Origin: Welwitschia mirabilis
Taxonomy: Eukaryota; Gnetophyta; Gnetopsida; Welwitschiales
Direction of reading: 5' to 3'
Length of the DNA: 64,000 nt
NCBI GenBank assembly: GCA_051453625.1
Contig: JBOZIK010000001.1
Location: 251,268,726-251,332,725, forward strand
Made by a program: the position numbers and the translations under genes. Under the pieces are notes generated by a model. The model saw nothing but the letters and a program-made list of their open reading frames with translations, made no database searches and was not told the DNA's origin. Positions 47,276 to 58,012 of this stretch are shown here, one piece after another; the stretch's first letter is position 1; every line of letters starts with the position of its first letter.

Positions 47276-47936
47276 NNNNNNNNNNNNNNNNNNNNNNNNN
47301 NNNNNNNNNNNNNNNNNNNNNNNNNNNNNNNNNNNNNNNNNNNNNNNNNNNNNNNNNNNNNNNNNNNNNNNNNNNNNNNNNNNNNNNNNNNNNNNNNNNN
47401 NNNNNNNNNNNNNNNNNNNNNNNNNNNNNNNNNNNNNNNNNNNNNNNNNNNNNNNNNNNNNNNNNNNNNNNNNNNNNNNNNNNNNNNNNNNNNNNNNNNN
47501 NNNNNNNNNNNNNNNNNNNNNNNNNNNNNNNNNNNNNNNNNNNNNNNNNNNNNNNNNNNNNNNNNNNNNNNNNNNNNNNNNNNNNNNNNNNNNNNNNNNN
47601 NNNNNNNNNNNNNNNNNNNNNNNNNNNNNNNNNNNNNNNNNNNNNNNNNNNNNNNNNNNNNNNNNNNNNNNNNNNNNNNNNNNNNNNNNNNNNNNNNNNN
47701 NNNNNNNNNNNNNNNNNNNNNNNNNNNNNNNNNNNNNNNNNNNNNNNNNNNNNNNNNNNNNNNNNNNNNNNNNNNNNNNNNNNNNNNNNNNNNNNNNNNN
47801 NNNNNNNNNNNNNNNNNNNNNNNNNNNNNNNNNNNNNNNNNNNNNNNNNNNNNNNNNNNNNNNNNNNNNNNNNNNNNNNNNNNNNNNNNNNNNNNNNNNN
47901 NNNNNNNNNNNNNNNNNNNNNNNNNNNNNNNNNNNN
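47276..47936. other. assembly gap, 661 N
   Basis: Lies within C just before its 3' LTR. All ORFs here are artefacts. Confidence 0.99.
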
Positions 47937-47950
47937 TTTCAATCAATGTT

Positions 47951-47959
47951 AAAGAAGGA
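47951..47959 (+). promoter_or_regulatory. C polypurine tract
   Basis: aaagaagga, all purine, adjoining the C 3' LTR. Confidence 0.7.
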
Positions 47960-49188
47960 TATTATTAAGTTATATTTTTACTAAGTTAATGTCAAACTAA
48001 CATTTTATGCTATATCAAAATATGTTGCAATTCATATAGAAAATAATAACTCTTACAAATCAGAAGTAACCTAACATTTTTACTAGATTCACTTAAATCT
48101 AATAAGTAATAAATCAAATAAGGGGTCAACTAGATCTCAGAGGGGTTGACTAAACATATATCAAAAATTGTCATATCCAGTTTATTAAGGAGTCAATTAA
48201 ATCCTAGAGGGATCAATTAATCTTGTGTCAAAAATCATCAAATTTATTTTATTAAGAAGTTAATTGCATCATAGAGAGGTCAACTAGACCTATGCTAAAA
48301 ATGTTGTAGAAAATTTTATAAAGGATTAATTGGACATAAAGGAAGTCAACTAGACCTAGACCATATGTGATTGACTAGAATCTAAATGAGGTCAACCATA
48401 CTAAGTGACGTAAATAACTTAGGTTAACTGGAAGAATATGAAGTCAACAAACTTTAGTGATGGCATTTAATGGGGTTGACTGTATGTTTTGAGGGGTTGA
48501 TTGATAATGGCAAAAATAGAATTTTGTAGTCTATTTTCTAGTCATTATCTTCTTATTTTTTTCATTCATTTGAATATTGGATTTATTTGTACACCCTAAA
48601 AATCCATCATTTGCATAAGCCATACAAATCAAAATCAAAAGGACTTTTTTTTAAAGGCATAGATTAAAGATCAGAAAAAGGAACTCTCTTGTACTATTGA
48701 GACCTTAGTAAAATAAACTATACTATATGTACTTTAACTTGTAAACTTATTTTCAAACATTATATCTTTGATTTTGTTGTACTTCAGATGAGGTAGAATT
48801 AGTATATTTTGGCACACTATTATTACTCAAAGATTTTCTTTGTAAAGGTTGAGACCTAGCCTCAAGAAGTCTATATGTAAACATTACAAGTTGAAATGAG
48901 AAATTTGAAAATAAAGCAAGAGGGATCCACATTAGGTTAAAGTAAAAGTTGACTATTGAGAATAGAGTAGGGGGTTTCTTAAACCACTATAAATCACATG
49001 TTTGATGATCTTCCTTGATATTTTATATTTTCAGTTATTTTCATGTTCCTTTAGTTAATCTTATTTAATGATAACTTAGTTCATTAATTTAAATACTCAA
49101 TATTTATTAGTGAATTTTTAAGAGGGTAATATTTAATTTTTTAACTCTATTCACAACCCTCCCCTTCTAGTGTCTTGGATCTAATATA
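47960..49188 (+). repeat. C 3' LTR
   Basis: Begins tattattaag (TG decayed to TA) and ends ctaatata (CA decayed to TA). Pairs with 25,432-26,632, including the 67-bp tandem units. A2 gag resumes immediately. Confidence 0.87.
48122..48380 (+). repeat. 67-bp tandem repeats in C 3' LTR
   Basis: Units 48,122-48,189, 48,190-48,256, 48,257-48,323 and a partial from 48,324. They hold ggggtcaactagatc and gaggtcaactagacc words. Same array and unit count as the 5' LTR. Confidence 0.85.
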
Positions 49189-49850
49189 TGCAATGAAGGT
49201 AGAAACATTTGATTATGAAAATTCTCATACTTCTTACATGATCATTGTACATATCTAAAAGGAAAATGATAAAAGAAAAGAAGTATATACATTAGATAGT
49301 AAAGTAAAAATAGGTATTTATGTTCATGAAAGGTATTATTTAATTTTTAAAGATTCATTAAATTGTAAATGTATATGCTAAAATGAAAACAATTACTTCA
49401 TTCTTGTGAATTAGCTTATGAATAAGAAAAGGCCCTCATATTACATTATCATCTAAAAACTAAGCTTTTAAAGCTGAGATTAATAGACTAACATATAAAT
49501 TAAAGAATTTAAGACAAGAAAATTTTGACTTATAGAGAATTAATAAGACATTTAGCCAAGGAAAGCAGACATTAAACATAATGCTTAAACAATGCATAAG
49601 GTCAAATGATAAAATTGGTTTAGATCATAATAAAGCCGTAACTAGTACTTTATCTTTTTTATTTAATAAATGGTACTACAAACTAAGGTATGAGCATTAG
49701 TATTTATAATTAATATTATCTATTATTATTGCTATAAACATAGTCATTATCAATTTAATTATCCAATGGAATTCAACACTAGAGATTATACTAACAATTC
49801 CAATAGGGCTAAAGTATGGTATAAAATTTTGTACAGGCTAAACCAAGGAA
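49189..49850 (+). pseudogene. A2 gag relic, second part
   Basis: Picks up where 25,431 stopped: ggtagaaacatttgat here matches gaagaaacatttgat in A1 (1,000-1,015), and the Lys/Glu-rich C-terminal part follows to about 49,850. Broken by stops. Confidence 0.75.
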
Positions 49851-49899
49851 AGTATGAATTCCAAAATTAAAACTAGCTCTATTAGCAAATATGCATTAC

Positions 49900-50155
49900 A
49901 AGAAATAAAGAAACGTGTCTGATATATTAATAGTGAATGTTCAATGTATGTGGCTAGAGATAAATCTAGCTTTACCACTTTGGTGGAACAAGAAAAAGGA
50001 GTTATTACCTTTGGAGATAATACAAAATTACTTATCAATGGTATTAGAACTCTTAGAGGAGGTAATATACTTGAGGTAAAATATTTTTTCTTTGTAGAAG
50101 AGTTTCAATATAAACTTTTAAGTGTTAGCTAATTATGTATTGCAAATTATTCTAT
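49900..50155 (+). pseudogene. A2 aspartic protease relic
   Basis: A 62-codon ORF at 49,944-50,132 reads ARDKSSFTTLVEQEKGVITF, then GDNTKLLINGI, and ends YKLLSVS, the usual C-terminal side of copia protease. The catalytic D-S-G lies just upstream (around 49,930-49,945) and is not readable (SECSMYVA). Matches A1 at 1,857-2,100. Confidence 0.78.
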
Positions 50156-50280
50156 TACTTTTACCAAAGATGATTATGTGATTAAAAAACATAACTCAAT
50201 CAAAGTATTATTTGCTAGTATGATAAAATGAAATGTCTATATCACTACTCTACAAGATATCTCTGATAATAAAAGCAAGT

Positions 50281-50455
50281 GTTTATTAAGTACTACAAGT
50301 AAATGAAGCTATGACATCAAAAGATTAGACATGTAAACAAATACTTGCCTAAAATCTTATCCATAAAAGAAATGATAAGAGGACATCTTAAGTTGAAAAG
50401 AATTGATAATCAAGTTTGTGAGGCATGCCAAAAAGAAAATAAAAAAAGAAGTACA
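50281..50455 (+). pseudogene. A2 GAG-pre-integrase relic
   Basis: Frame pieces LLSTTSK, ILSIKEMIRGH and DNQVCEACQKEN, the last keeping the C-x-x-C of the zinc-binding site. It is the uninterrupted reference that dates B1's insertion into A1. The integrase core starts abruptly after it because about 300 bases are missing. Confidence 0.8.
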
Positions 50456-50960
50456 AGATTAATATGATAAGAAGTGATAATGATAAGGAATTTAAAAATG
50501 TAAGATTTAGAGATTTTTGTGAATGGCTTGGTATTCTTCACCTATTTTCTACACTAAGAACTCCTCAACAAAATGGAGTGCTCAAAAGACGGAATAGAAT
50601 ACTAAATGAAATGCTCAAATCAATGATGCATGATAAATAGATGCCTTATCATTTTTGGATAAAAGCTATAAACACTGCATGCTATATTTCAAGTCCATTT
50701 GTGGTACTTTTAAAAATTCACAAGAGCTATAGTCTAGTAAGAAATCATCTGTAAGTTATTTCCATATTTTTGGATCAAAGTTTTTTATATTAAATAAAAA
50801 TATTAAGTTAAATAAGTTCAAATCTAAAGTTGATGATGTAATTTTTTTAGGATATTTCATGGTTAGTAAAGCTTATGAAGTATTCAACAATAAAACTCAT
50901 GTAGTAAAAGAAATTGTAAATGTTAAAACAAGTGATAGTAACTTAACTTCTCTCTATGTA
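50456..50960 (+). pseudogene. A2 integrase relic, internally deleted
   Basis: One nearly clean frame from 50,470 to 50,760: MIRSDNDKEFKNVRFRDFCE (second catalytic Asp kept), then TPQQNGVLKRRNRILNEML, in which the catalytic Glu of the ER box is Lys, and FWIKAINTACYISS. The first third of the core, with the first catalytic Asp, is deleted relative to A1. One stop at a former Gln. Ends with the linker to RT. Confidence 0.82.
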
Positions 50961-51249
50961 TAAGATGATTATATTCTTATATGGATTAATTAATCATCTA
51001 GTCATCTTTAAGTCTAATTAGATAGTAAGAAGGAAAAAGAACAAGAAACAGGTAAAAAACTCCTTTAGACATGATCAGGCTAAAAATAAATCAATCTTTA
51101 AGCAACATAATTAGTAGTCCTTATGATGGTATTTAAACTATAATCCATACTAAGGAATTTTGGGAATTTATAACTTATATTTCATAGGTGAAACCAAAAA
51201 CCTTTAATGAAGCTGAGAATGATGAATCTTAGATGCTAGTAATGCAAGA

Positions 51250-51726
51250 TGAACCTAATCAGTTTAAAAAATGTAATGTTTAGAAATCCCCTCTAAGATT
51301 ATTTAATAGATTTATTATTGGAATAAATTGGATATTTAGAAATAAAATATATGGATATGAAAATGTGATAAAAAACAAGGCAAGGCTAAAAACCAAAGGG
51401 TACAATCAATAAGAAGGCATAGACTTCAAAGAGACTTTTACACTAGTATCATTTATGAAATCAATAAGAATGCTTTTATTCTTTGCTTGTATCAAAGGAT
51501 TCAAACTCTATGAAATGCATATAAAAAGTGCCTTTCTAAATGAAATTCTTCAAGAATAAAGTGTATGTTGAGTAGTCAAAAGATTTCAAAAATTCTCATA
51601 AATTGGACTATATGTACAAATTGAAAAAGACTTTTTATGGTCTTAAGAAAGTACCTAGATTTTGGTATGAGAAATTATCAGGTTATCTTATTGAAAACAG
51701 ATTTAAAATAGGTACATTTGATGTCA
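51250..51726 (+). pseudogene. A2 reverse transcriptase relic, cut by a gap
   Basis: Blocks GINWIFRNKIYGYEN, EGIDFKETFTLVSF, a MHIKSAFLN-like block and KKTFYGLKKVPRFWYEKLS. A frame from 51,603 runs into the N gap before the YVDD box. Sister to A1 RT at 13,840-14,300. Confidence 0.82.
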
Positions 51727-51826
51727 NNNNNNNNNNNNNNNNNNNNNNNNNNNNNNNNNNNNNNNNNNNNNNNNNNNNNNNNNNNNNNNNNNNNNNNNNN
51801 NNNNNNNNNNNNNNNNNNNNNNNNNN
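51727..51826. other. assembly gap, 100 N
   Basis: At the A2-E boundary, so the exact junction cannot be seen. Confidence 0.99.
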
Positions 51827-51885
51827 TTATTGTCATTTAGTTTTCTATAAAGACAAAAGAGCAATATAAAATAGTATTAGATATT

Positions 51886-52030
51886 ATTTTTCTAACTCCA
51901 AGATTAGGCCTTAGTTGGATTACAACATTCGGGTGAACTCCCATATATACTAGAGTGTCATTTCTGTGATTTATTTGAACTACAGGTTTATCTCAAGGAC
52001 TTCTAGATTACAAGAATTCACACCACAACA
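51886..52030 (+). repeat. E repeated end segment, left copy
   Basis: Shares gtgaactcc, atatactagagtgt and caagaattcacac blocks with 57,865-58,012. Ends accacaaca. Probably the last part of a 5' LTR. Confidence 0.65.
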
Positions 52031-52039
52031 GAAACTATC

Positions 52040-53290
52040 TCTATAGATGTTACAATTATCAAATTATGCATAAGTATGTACCCAAGTGGAAAACCTTAGA
52101 GATCCTAATACTTTGCCATGGAGGAGTATGTGGGGAATACTTTAGTATCTAACAGACCATCATGAAAATTCTCCACTCTAGTTTTTATTGACCTATCTTT
52201 TTAAGGATTCATATGACTTTGCTAGAAGGTGTAATGCATGTCAATGTTATAGTAGCCTAACTTACTCTTATGATAAGCTCCTTAAACCTATTCTTGAATA
52301 TGAACCTTTTGATTATTGTGAAATTAACTTTGTAGGCCCTATTACACCACCTTCTCATGACAAAAATTATATCCTTATCACTATTAACTATGTTACTAAG
52401 TGAGTAGAAGTTGTTCCTACTGCCAAAAATAATGCCTAAACCATTTACATCCTTTTTTGGACTTATATCTTTTAAGTTTTTGGTTTTTCATGAATTATCA
52501 TTAGTATTTAGGGAAATTATTTCATTAATCACCTTTTTCAAAAACTTCTTTTATTCCTTGGTGTTGAACGTAGAGTTGCTTATGCCTATCATCCTCAAAC
52601 CAATGGACAAGCTAAAAATCCAAACAAAGAAATCAAAAATGTGCTTTAGAAATTAGTCTCTATCAATATAAAAACATGGTCCTCCAAACTTAATGATATT
52701 CTTTAGGTCTATTGTACTACTTGGTGTAACTCTTTAGGTTTCTCATCATATGAACTTGTGTATGGCAAAGATTATGTTCTACTAGTTAATGTTTAGTATA
52801 ATTCTTATTAATCCACTCACTAACTTAACCTCATAGAATTAAATGATAATCCTAAAATTTTATTAGCCTAACTCAACCATTTAGATGAAAAATGTGCTCA
52901 TGATTTACATCGTCAATTCATTTATAAAACTCAAGCCAAGTTTAGACATGATAAAAAGATTATTCATAAGTAGTTTGAACCTGGTTAACTTGTCCTTCTG
53001 TATAATTTCTAAGTACATCTTTTTCATAACAAGTTAACTTTTAAATGGTTAGTTCCTTATCTTATAAAAAAAGTACACTCAAATGGCTCATTTGAAATCT
53101 CTAATCTAAACACTAANNNNNNNNNNNNNNNNNNNNNNNNNNNNNNNNNNNNNNNNNNNNNNNNNNNNNNNNGACAAAGGTCAAAACTTTATGAGTCATC
53201 TCCTGATGAAACCTTGAACATGATAGAAGCACTTATTTTGGAAGCTCCTCTTCATGAGGAGGACCTTCCTTTTGTCATTATCTAAATTCC
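52040..53290 (+). pseudogene. E integrase relic
   Basis: Starts with the zinc-finger region around 52,085-52,260: LCHGGVCG-like His block, then DSYDFARRCNACQC in a 71-codon ORF (52,188-52,403) that continues PFDYCEINFVGPITPPSHDK and YILITINYVTK, the gypsy core with the first catalytic Asp region changed (EINF). YAYHPQTNGQAK lies at 52,575-52,615. The C-terminal FKWLVPYLIKKVHSNGS at 53,048-53,098 is the GPY/F module with its Gly changed to Val. A 56-N gap lies at 53,117-53,172. The end reads LKIYESSPDET-like and HEEDL. Confidence 0.87.
53117..53172. other. assembly gap, 56 N
   Basis: Within E integrase C-terminal region. Confidence 0.99.
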
Positions 53291-53553
53291 TTCTTAACTC
53301 ATTCCTTAGGTAAACATTACATTATCACTTGAATATTTTTTTAACTTAACATTTGTATTGATTTATGAATTTTGCATGATTAGTAATATTTTAATTGGGT
53401 ATTTTCGATGATAATATTAGCTTCATCTAATCTTCAGACATTCATATATATATGAACTTCATTTTATAAAGAAGATTCCTTGGTTCTTTTATTCTCTTTT
53501 AATGATGAGAGTAATTAGTTGTTTTTGTATGATCTTACTTTGTTACTCATCTC
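53173..53553 (+). repeat. E tandem duplication I, left unit
   Basis: Matches 53,733-54,112 at an offset of about 560 bases with scattered differences. Covers the end of integrase and the start of the 3' region. Confidence 0.85.
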
Positions 53554-53653
53554 NNNNNNNNNNNNNNNNNNNNNNNNNNNNNNNNNNNNNNNNNNNNNNN
53601 NNNNNNNNNNNNNNNNNNNNNNNNNNNNNNNNNNNNNNNNNNNNNNNNNNNNN
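53554..53653. other. assembly gap, 100 N
   Basis: Between the two units of duplication I. Confidence 0.99.
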
Positions 53654-54112
53654 TATCTTATAGAAAAATTACACTCAAATGGCTCAGTTAAAATATTTAA
53701 TCTAAATACTAGAGAAATTTAAAGGGTTAATGGACAAGGGTTAAAAATTTATGAGTCATCTCCTGATAAAACCTTAAATATAATAGAAGCACTTGTCTTA
53801 GAAGCCCCTCTTCATGAGGAAGACCTTTATTTTGTCATTATCTAAATTTTTCTTAACTCATTCCTTAGGTAAATATCATTTTATCACTTAAATATTTTTT
53901 TAACTTGACATATGTATTTTCTTATAAATTTTTTATGATTATTAATATTTTGCTTGGGCATTTTCAATTATAAGATTAGCTTCATTCAATCTTTAGATAT
54001 TCATATGTCTATGAACTTCATTTTATAAGGAAGATGCCTTGGTTCTTTTATTCTCTTTTAATGATGAGAGTAATTAGTTGTTTTTGTATGATCTTACTTT
54101 GTTACTCATCTC
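53654..54112 (+). repeat. E tandem duplication I, right unit
   Basis: Repeats the integrase C-terminal codons (YLIEKLHSNGSVKIF, then RVNGQGLKIYESSPDK-like) and the following non-coding part of the left unit. By eye about one base in ten differs, too much for a simple sequencing duplicate of one allele. Confidence 0.85.
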
Positions 54113-54163
54113 ATTACTTTAGGTTTATCCTTATAAGTACTTGATCATGTGAATTAATAAAAG

Positions 54164-54203
54164 ATAGAGAGAAAGAGAGAGAGAGAGAAAGCGAGAAAGA
54201 GAG
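54164..54203 (+). repeat. GA-rich microsatellite, left
   Basis: agagagaaagagagagaga-type tract opening the left unit of duplication II. Confidence 0.85.
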
Positions 54204-54602
54204 AAATAAAATATCATGTTCTTTCATGATATATCTCAAAACATAGTCATCATGATCTCCTATCATAAGTGTACTGAGGCAAATATTCCTAAGAGGGGCC
54301 TTTGGCAGTGCGATATGGTAGTTGTGAAAACTCCACTAGGGAGTCAGTTGGCCATGCTATATAGGTCCTTACCTCTCTGATAGTGGTTGCATCCCCTGAT
54401 CATGGACAAATAAATTACATTATGCTAATATGATATCATTGATTTCCCTGATATCATTAAAAGCATTACTTATTTTCTAGATTCATTTTTCTTTATTTAT
54501 TTTTAATACTTCCACATGATCACTCTACTTTTTGGATTTTAGTGTTGTTTTGTTATGATAGCTTTTAAGTTCCTATTTGAAACATTTTTTTATCTTATCA
54601 TC
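54204..54602 (+). repeat. E tandem duplication II, left unit
   Basis: Repeated at 54,908-55,318 at an offset of about 715 bases: shared aggggcctttgg, gatatggtag, aactccact and ccatgct blocks. Ends at the gap. Confidence 0.85.
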
Positions 54603-54831
54603 NNNNNNNNNNNNNNNNNNNNNNNNNNNNNNNNNNNNNNNNNNNNNNNNNNNNNNNNNNNNNNNNNNNNNNNNNNNNNNNNNNNNNNNNNNNNNNNNNN
54701 NNNNNNNNNNNNNNNNNNNNNNNNNNNNNNNNNNNNNNNNNNNNNNNNNNNNNNNNNNNNNNNNNNNNNNNNNNNNNNNNNNNNNNNNNNNNNNNNNNNN
54801 NNNNNNNNNNNNNNNNNNNNNNNNNNNNNNN
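54603..54831. other. assembly gap, 229 N
   Basis: Between units of duplication II, immediately before a microsatellite. Confidence 0.99.

Positions 54832-54907
<76 letters not shown>
54832..54907 (+). repeat. TA then GA microsatellite
   Basis: Ten bases of TA followed by about 66 bases of uninterrupted GA. The Arg-Glu and Leu-Ser ORFs read here are simple-sequence artefacts. Confidence 0.95.
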
Positions 54908-54910
<3 letters not shown>

Positions 54911-55318
54911 AAGAAAAGAAATAAAAATAATGCTCTTTCATGTTATATTTTAAAAACATGGTCATTATGATATCCTACTGCAAGCAGACTAGGGAAAATA
55001 TTTCTGATAGGGGCCTTTGGAACAGCGATATGGTAGTCATGGAAACTCCACTGGGGGACTATTTAGCCATGCTGTGTGGATTCTTACTTATCTTATAGTG
55101 GTTGCACTCCCCTCATCATGGAAAAATAAATTACATTTTGAGGCTATGAAATCATTGGTATCCCTGGTATTCTTAGAGGCATTACTCATTTTCTAAACTC
55201 ATTTTTCTTTATTTATTTTTAATACTTCTACATGATCACTCTACTTTTTGAATTCTAGTATTGTTTTAAGATGGTAGCCTATAAGTTCCTATTTTAAATA
55301 TCTTTTCATCTTATCATT
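54908..55318 (+). repeat. E tandem duplication II, right unit
   Basis: Second copy of 54,204-54,602. Continues without a gap into the downstream region. Confidence 0.85.
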
Positions 55319-55880
55319 CATTGTTTCATAACATTAGATATACTTAACATCATCATAATCATTACCTAATCAAGTGGTACTTTATAATTTTTATATACTA
55401 TCATGCATCTTTTATTAAGTAATTTTATGATTGTTGTCAAGGGAATTTATTAGATTATAATTTAGGGTAAGAAAGCAATCTTGTTCATGTTCCTAGTTAT
55501 CCATTTTTATTTTGTTTTTCTCTAGTTATTTTATTGGATTTTTCAAAGTCATTTTCCATACTTTTTTTATATCATATTTTGGATCTAATTATTTTTCTAG
55601 TTTCTTGTTGATGTGTTTTAACTAGGGGTTGTTTCTTGATAGGTTTCCATGACCTAATGAGTTCTAGTTTTTCTTTTTCCATGTGTTTAGGCATATTTGA
55701 GGAGTCTTTAAGCATTGATTATTTCCACTTAGTTCATTTTCTTCTACTTTTATACTTTTTCTTCTCCATCATGAGGATGTTCTTTAGGATGTTTCTTTAC
55801 TTTTTCCCTGTTTTCTATTTTCCTTCTATTATTTTTTTTTTGTTTTCTTGCTTTAAAGGTTTTTTTGGTTTCACTTTTTC
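55319..55880 (+). other. E 3' region, nothing recognised
   Basis: T-rich sequence. An 84-codon Phe/Leu-rich ORF at 55,636-55,890 reflects T-richness and resembles no family I know. Confidence 0.4.
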
Positions 55881-56704
55881 CTCCAAATAGCTTATCTGAT
55901 GACTGGCATCCTGCACTTGTCATCCCAATGATAGGTAGGATGATACTCCTCCTTTATTCTTATGGCAATTTAGGATGCTTTGCTTCTCTCATGGAGGGGT
56001 TATGATTTTTAGCATAAATTTTTTATATTCTGAGATTTCATAATCTAAATTTATGATGGATCATTTGGATTAGTTTTTTGTGTTAATTGAATAAATTTAT
56101 AGAGAATTCATGAACTTAATCTTGTAGGATCTAGCAGCACACTTATAAAGTTTTCCCATAATCATGTTCTAGATCATCTAAAAAGTGCTATATCTATTCT
56201 TATTCTTTTCCCTTATGATGACACTAATGAACTTAAATACATCACTCTTTAGAGGATAACACTACTTAAGTCTATCACATTAGTACATTATCACTGTTTC
56301 TGTAATATGCATATACATTTCTATTCTATGAGCTATTAATATTACATTTCTATGTTTTTCATATGTGTATGACATTCATTTATTCTATATTAACATGCTT
56401 AAGTAGATGGCTTAGGGAAATTTTTCAGCATTTGTATCAATTATCTATTTGTAATATCATTTCTTAGATGATTTAATCGAATTTAATTTACATTTTTCAG
56501 TACTACTTTATCTTAGTGAAATTGGCTTACAATCTAGTTGATCGCTTACATTGTTAGGGACTAATAAGGATAAGTAGGGAACTATTGTGTAATGCCAATT
56601 TATAGGAATTTGATGGTGTGTTTTGATTGCTTTTGTAGGACATTTTACATAGGTTTGGATGCAATACTGATAATTATGGAGATCTAAGAGGATGATCAAT
56701 AAAA

Positions 56705-56804
56705 NNNNNNNNNNNNNNNNNNNNNNNNNNNNNNNNNNNNNNNNNNNNNNNNNNNNNNNNNNNNNNNNNNNNNNNNNNNNNNNNNNNNNNNNNNNNNNNN
56801 NNNN
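56705..56804. other. assembly gap, 100 N, flanked by a duplicate
   Basis: The 58 bases before the gap recur after it with two differences. Confidence 0.99.
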
Positions 56805-57252
56805 ACATAGGTTTGGATGCAATACTGATAATTATGGAGATCTAAGAGTATGATAAATAAAACATGTAATTCTTAGCATATTTGGTAGTTACTCAAGCTT
56901 ATTTTCATACTGCATATTTGGAAGAAGAATTCATCATGCAAGATATTGACTTACCTTTGAGATTGAATATAAAGAACCCTATCATCCCCTATGTTATTCC
57001 CATGACATGCAGGATGATAGAACTGCTAATATGAATAGAAACTATGGGGCTGATAGTGGCACGTGAAGATGATGATGTACCTTTTGATGTAGGGTAACGT
57101 CCCTTATGTTGTCCCCATGATAATCAGGATGACAACTATTTTTCTATTAGCAAAAAGAATTATCTTTGTAATGAGGTCAAGTGACTCATTTGGGCTATTA
57201 GGATTTCTTTTCTGACTTGTAAGGTTGAGTTTCTAGAACCTCAATGTAAAAC

Positions 57253-57261
57253 TATAAATAC
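57253..57261 (+). promoter_or_regulatory. TATA box of E LTR-like region
   Basis: tataaatac, followed by a pyrimidine-rich leader, as usual in plant LTR promoters. Confidence 0.5.
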
Positions 57262-57864
57262 CCTTTTCTTCCTTCATTTCTATTTCCATGTTTTATTCCT
57301 GATATGCTTTTAATAAAAGATTAAAGGATAAGAGGTCTATCCAGTGGCTAAAAAAAGAGTTCCGTTGGTATTAGATTGAGTCTTTTCTATTAAGATGCTA
57401 TTATTTTATTGTAAGTGGATGTAAAGTTATTGAATTAATCTAATTACTCTTTGAATCAATACAATTTCTATTTTTATTTCAATTTTGTGTATGTCCCTTA
57501 TGCTTTACATTGATCATAGTTTAAAGTAATAATTCTATGATTTATCTATATCATAAAGACAACCTTTATTAAGGTTGACCTTGGTTAGTATTATATTTTC
57601 ATTACTATTCCATTCCATTTTGCATTACATTCTATATTCTACTTGGTAGCTCTCATGGTTCATATTGGTTAAGAACTAGTTGAATACTCTACTTAATTGA
57701 TCTAAATTATAGAAAGGCTAAGTCTTGTGATAAAAGAATTAGGAACTAATAGAATTCATTCCATTTTCATTTTTATTTCATTTCCATTTACTTGCATTGC
57801 ATTTACTTATTTATTTACTTTCAATTAGCATAAGATAAAAGGACCAACATTATCTTAGAAATTA

Positions 57865-58012
57865 ATTCTCTAACTCTTAGCCTAGTGCCTTCATTAGGAT
57901 TATGACATTTGGGTAAACTTCAATCTATACTAGAGTGTGTTTTTCTGCAAGTTATTTAATTTATAGGGTTACCTAAGGAATTTTAAAATTGCATAAATTC
58001 ACACTGCAATAG
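57865..58012 (+). repeat. E repeated end segment, right copy
   Basis: Homologous to 51,886-52,030; ends cacactgcaata. Confidence 0.65.

Larger units (their letters stand above)
25432..49188 (+). mobile_element. Ty1/copia retrotransposon C (Sirevirus-like), nested in A2
   Basis: LTRs of about 1.2 kb at 25,432-26,632 and 47,960-49,188, a PBS after the first and a purine tract before the second. The interior carries gag with two zinc-knuckle remnants and a coiled-coil-like segment, protease, integrase, RT, RNase H and a post-pol region. The gag-knuckle-coiled-coil layout is Sirevirus-like. Flanks are A2 gag on both sides. A clear 5-bp target duplication could not be fixed (see rejected items). 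It is split by gypsy D at about 32,724/46,872 and by a 661-N gap. Confidence 0.88.
22909..51885 (+). mobile_element. Ty1/copia retrotransposon A2 (same family as A1), split by C
   Basis: 5' LTR, PBS and the first part of gag run to 25,431. The rest of gag, protease, GAG-pre-integrase, integrase and RT run from 49,189 to about 51,870. The two halves join seamlessly when compared with A1 gag around 960-1,080. The intervening 23.8 kb is element C with D inside it. RNase H, post-pol region and 3' LTR are not found in the window. The 3' end is lost at or near the gap 51,727-51,826, where gypsy relic E begins. Confidence 0.85.
51886..58012 (+). mobile_element. Ty3/gypsy relic E, 5' internally deleted
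   Basis: A 145-base segment at 51,886-52,030 recurs at 57,865-58,012 and is the probable end of the element's LTR. The left copy is joined almost directly to integrase, so gag, protease, RT and RNase H are absent. Integrase (52,040-53,290) is followed by a 3' region with tandem duplications and by an LTR-like stretch with TATA box ending at 58,012. The integrase resembles that of D closely. Confidence 0.65.
55881..58012 (+). repeat. E LTR-like region
   Basis: Contains three tcatcccnatgac-type quasi-palindromes (55,918, 56,985 and 57,105), a TATA box at 57,253, and ends with the repeated segment also found at 51,886. The left boundary is not defined. A 100-N gap with a flanking 58-base duplication lies inside. 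Confidence 0.5.

Noticed and set aside
47224-47968. ORFs of more than 200 codons on both strands
   Set aside because: Almost entirely N; no real coding sequence. The same holds for ORFs over 39,030-39,405, 53,519-53,722, 56,508-56,822 and 63,543-63,828.
25427-49193. Target site duplication of C (aaaga against tgcaa, or caaaga against caatga)
   Set aside because: The better match needs LTR ends that are not TG...CA, and the canonical ends give no match. Left unresolved.
54573-54965. Long ORFs with Arg-Glu or Leu-Ser repeats
   Set aside because: They are translations of a GA microsatellite plus a run of N.
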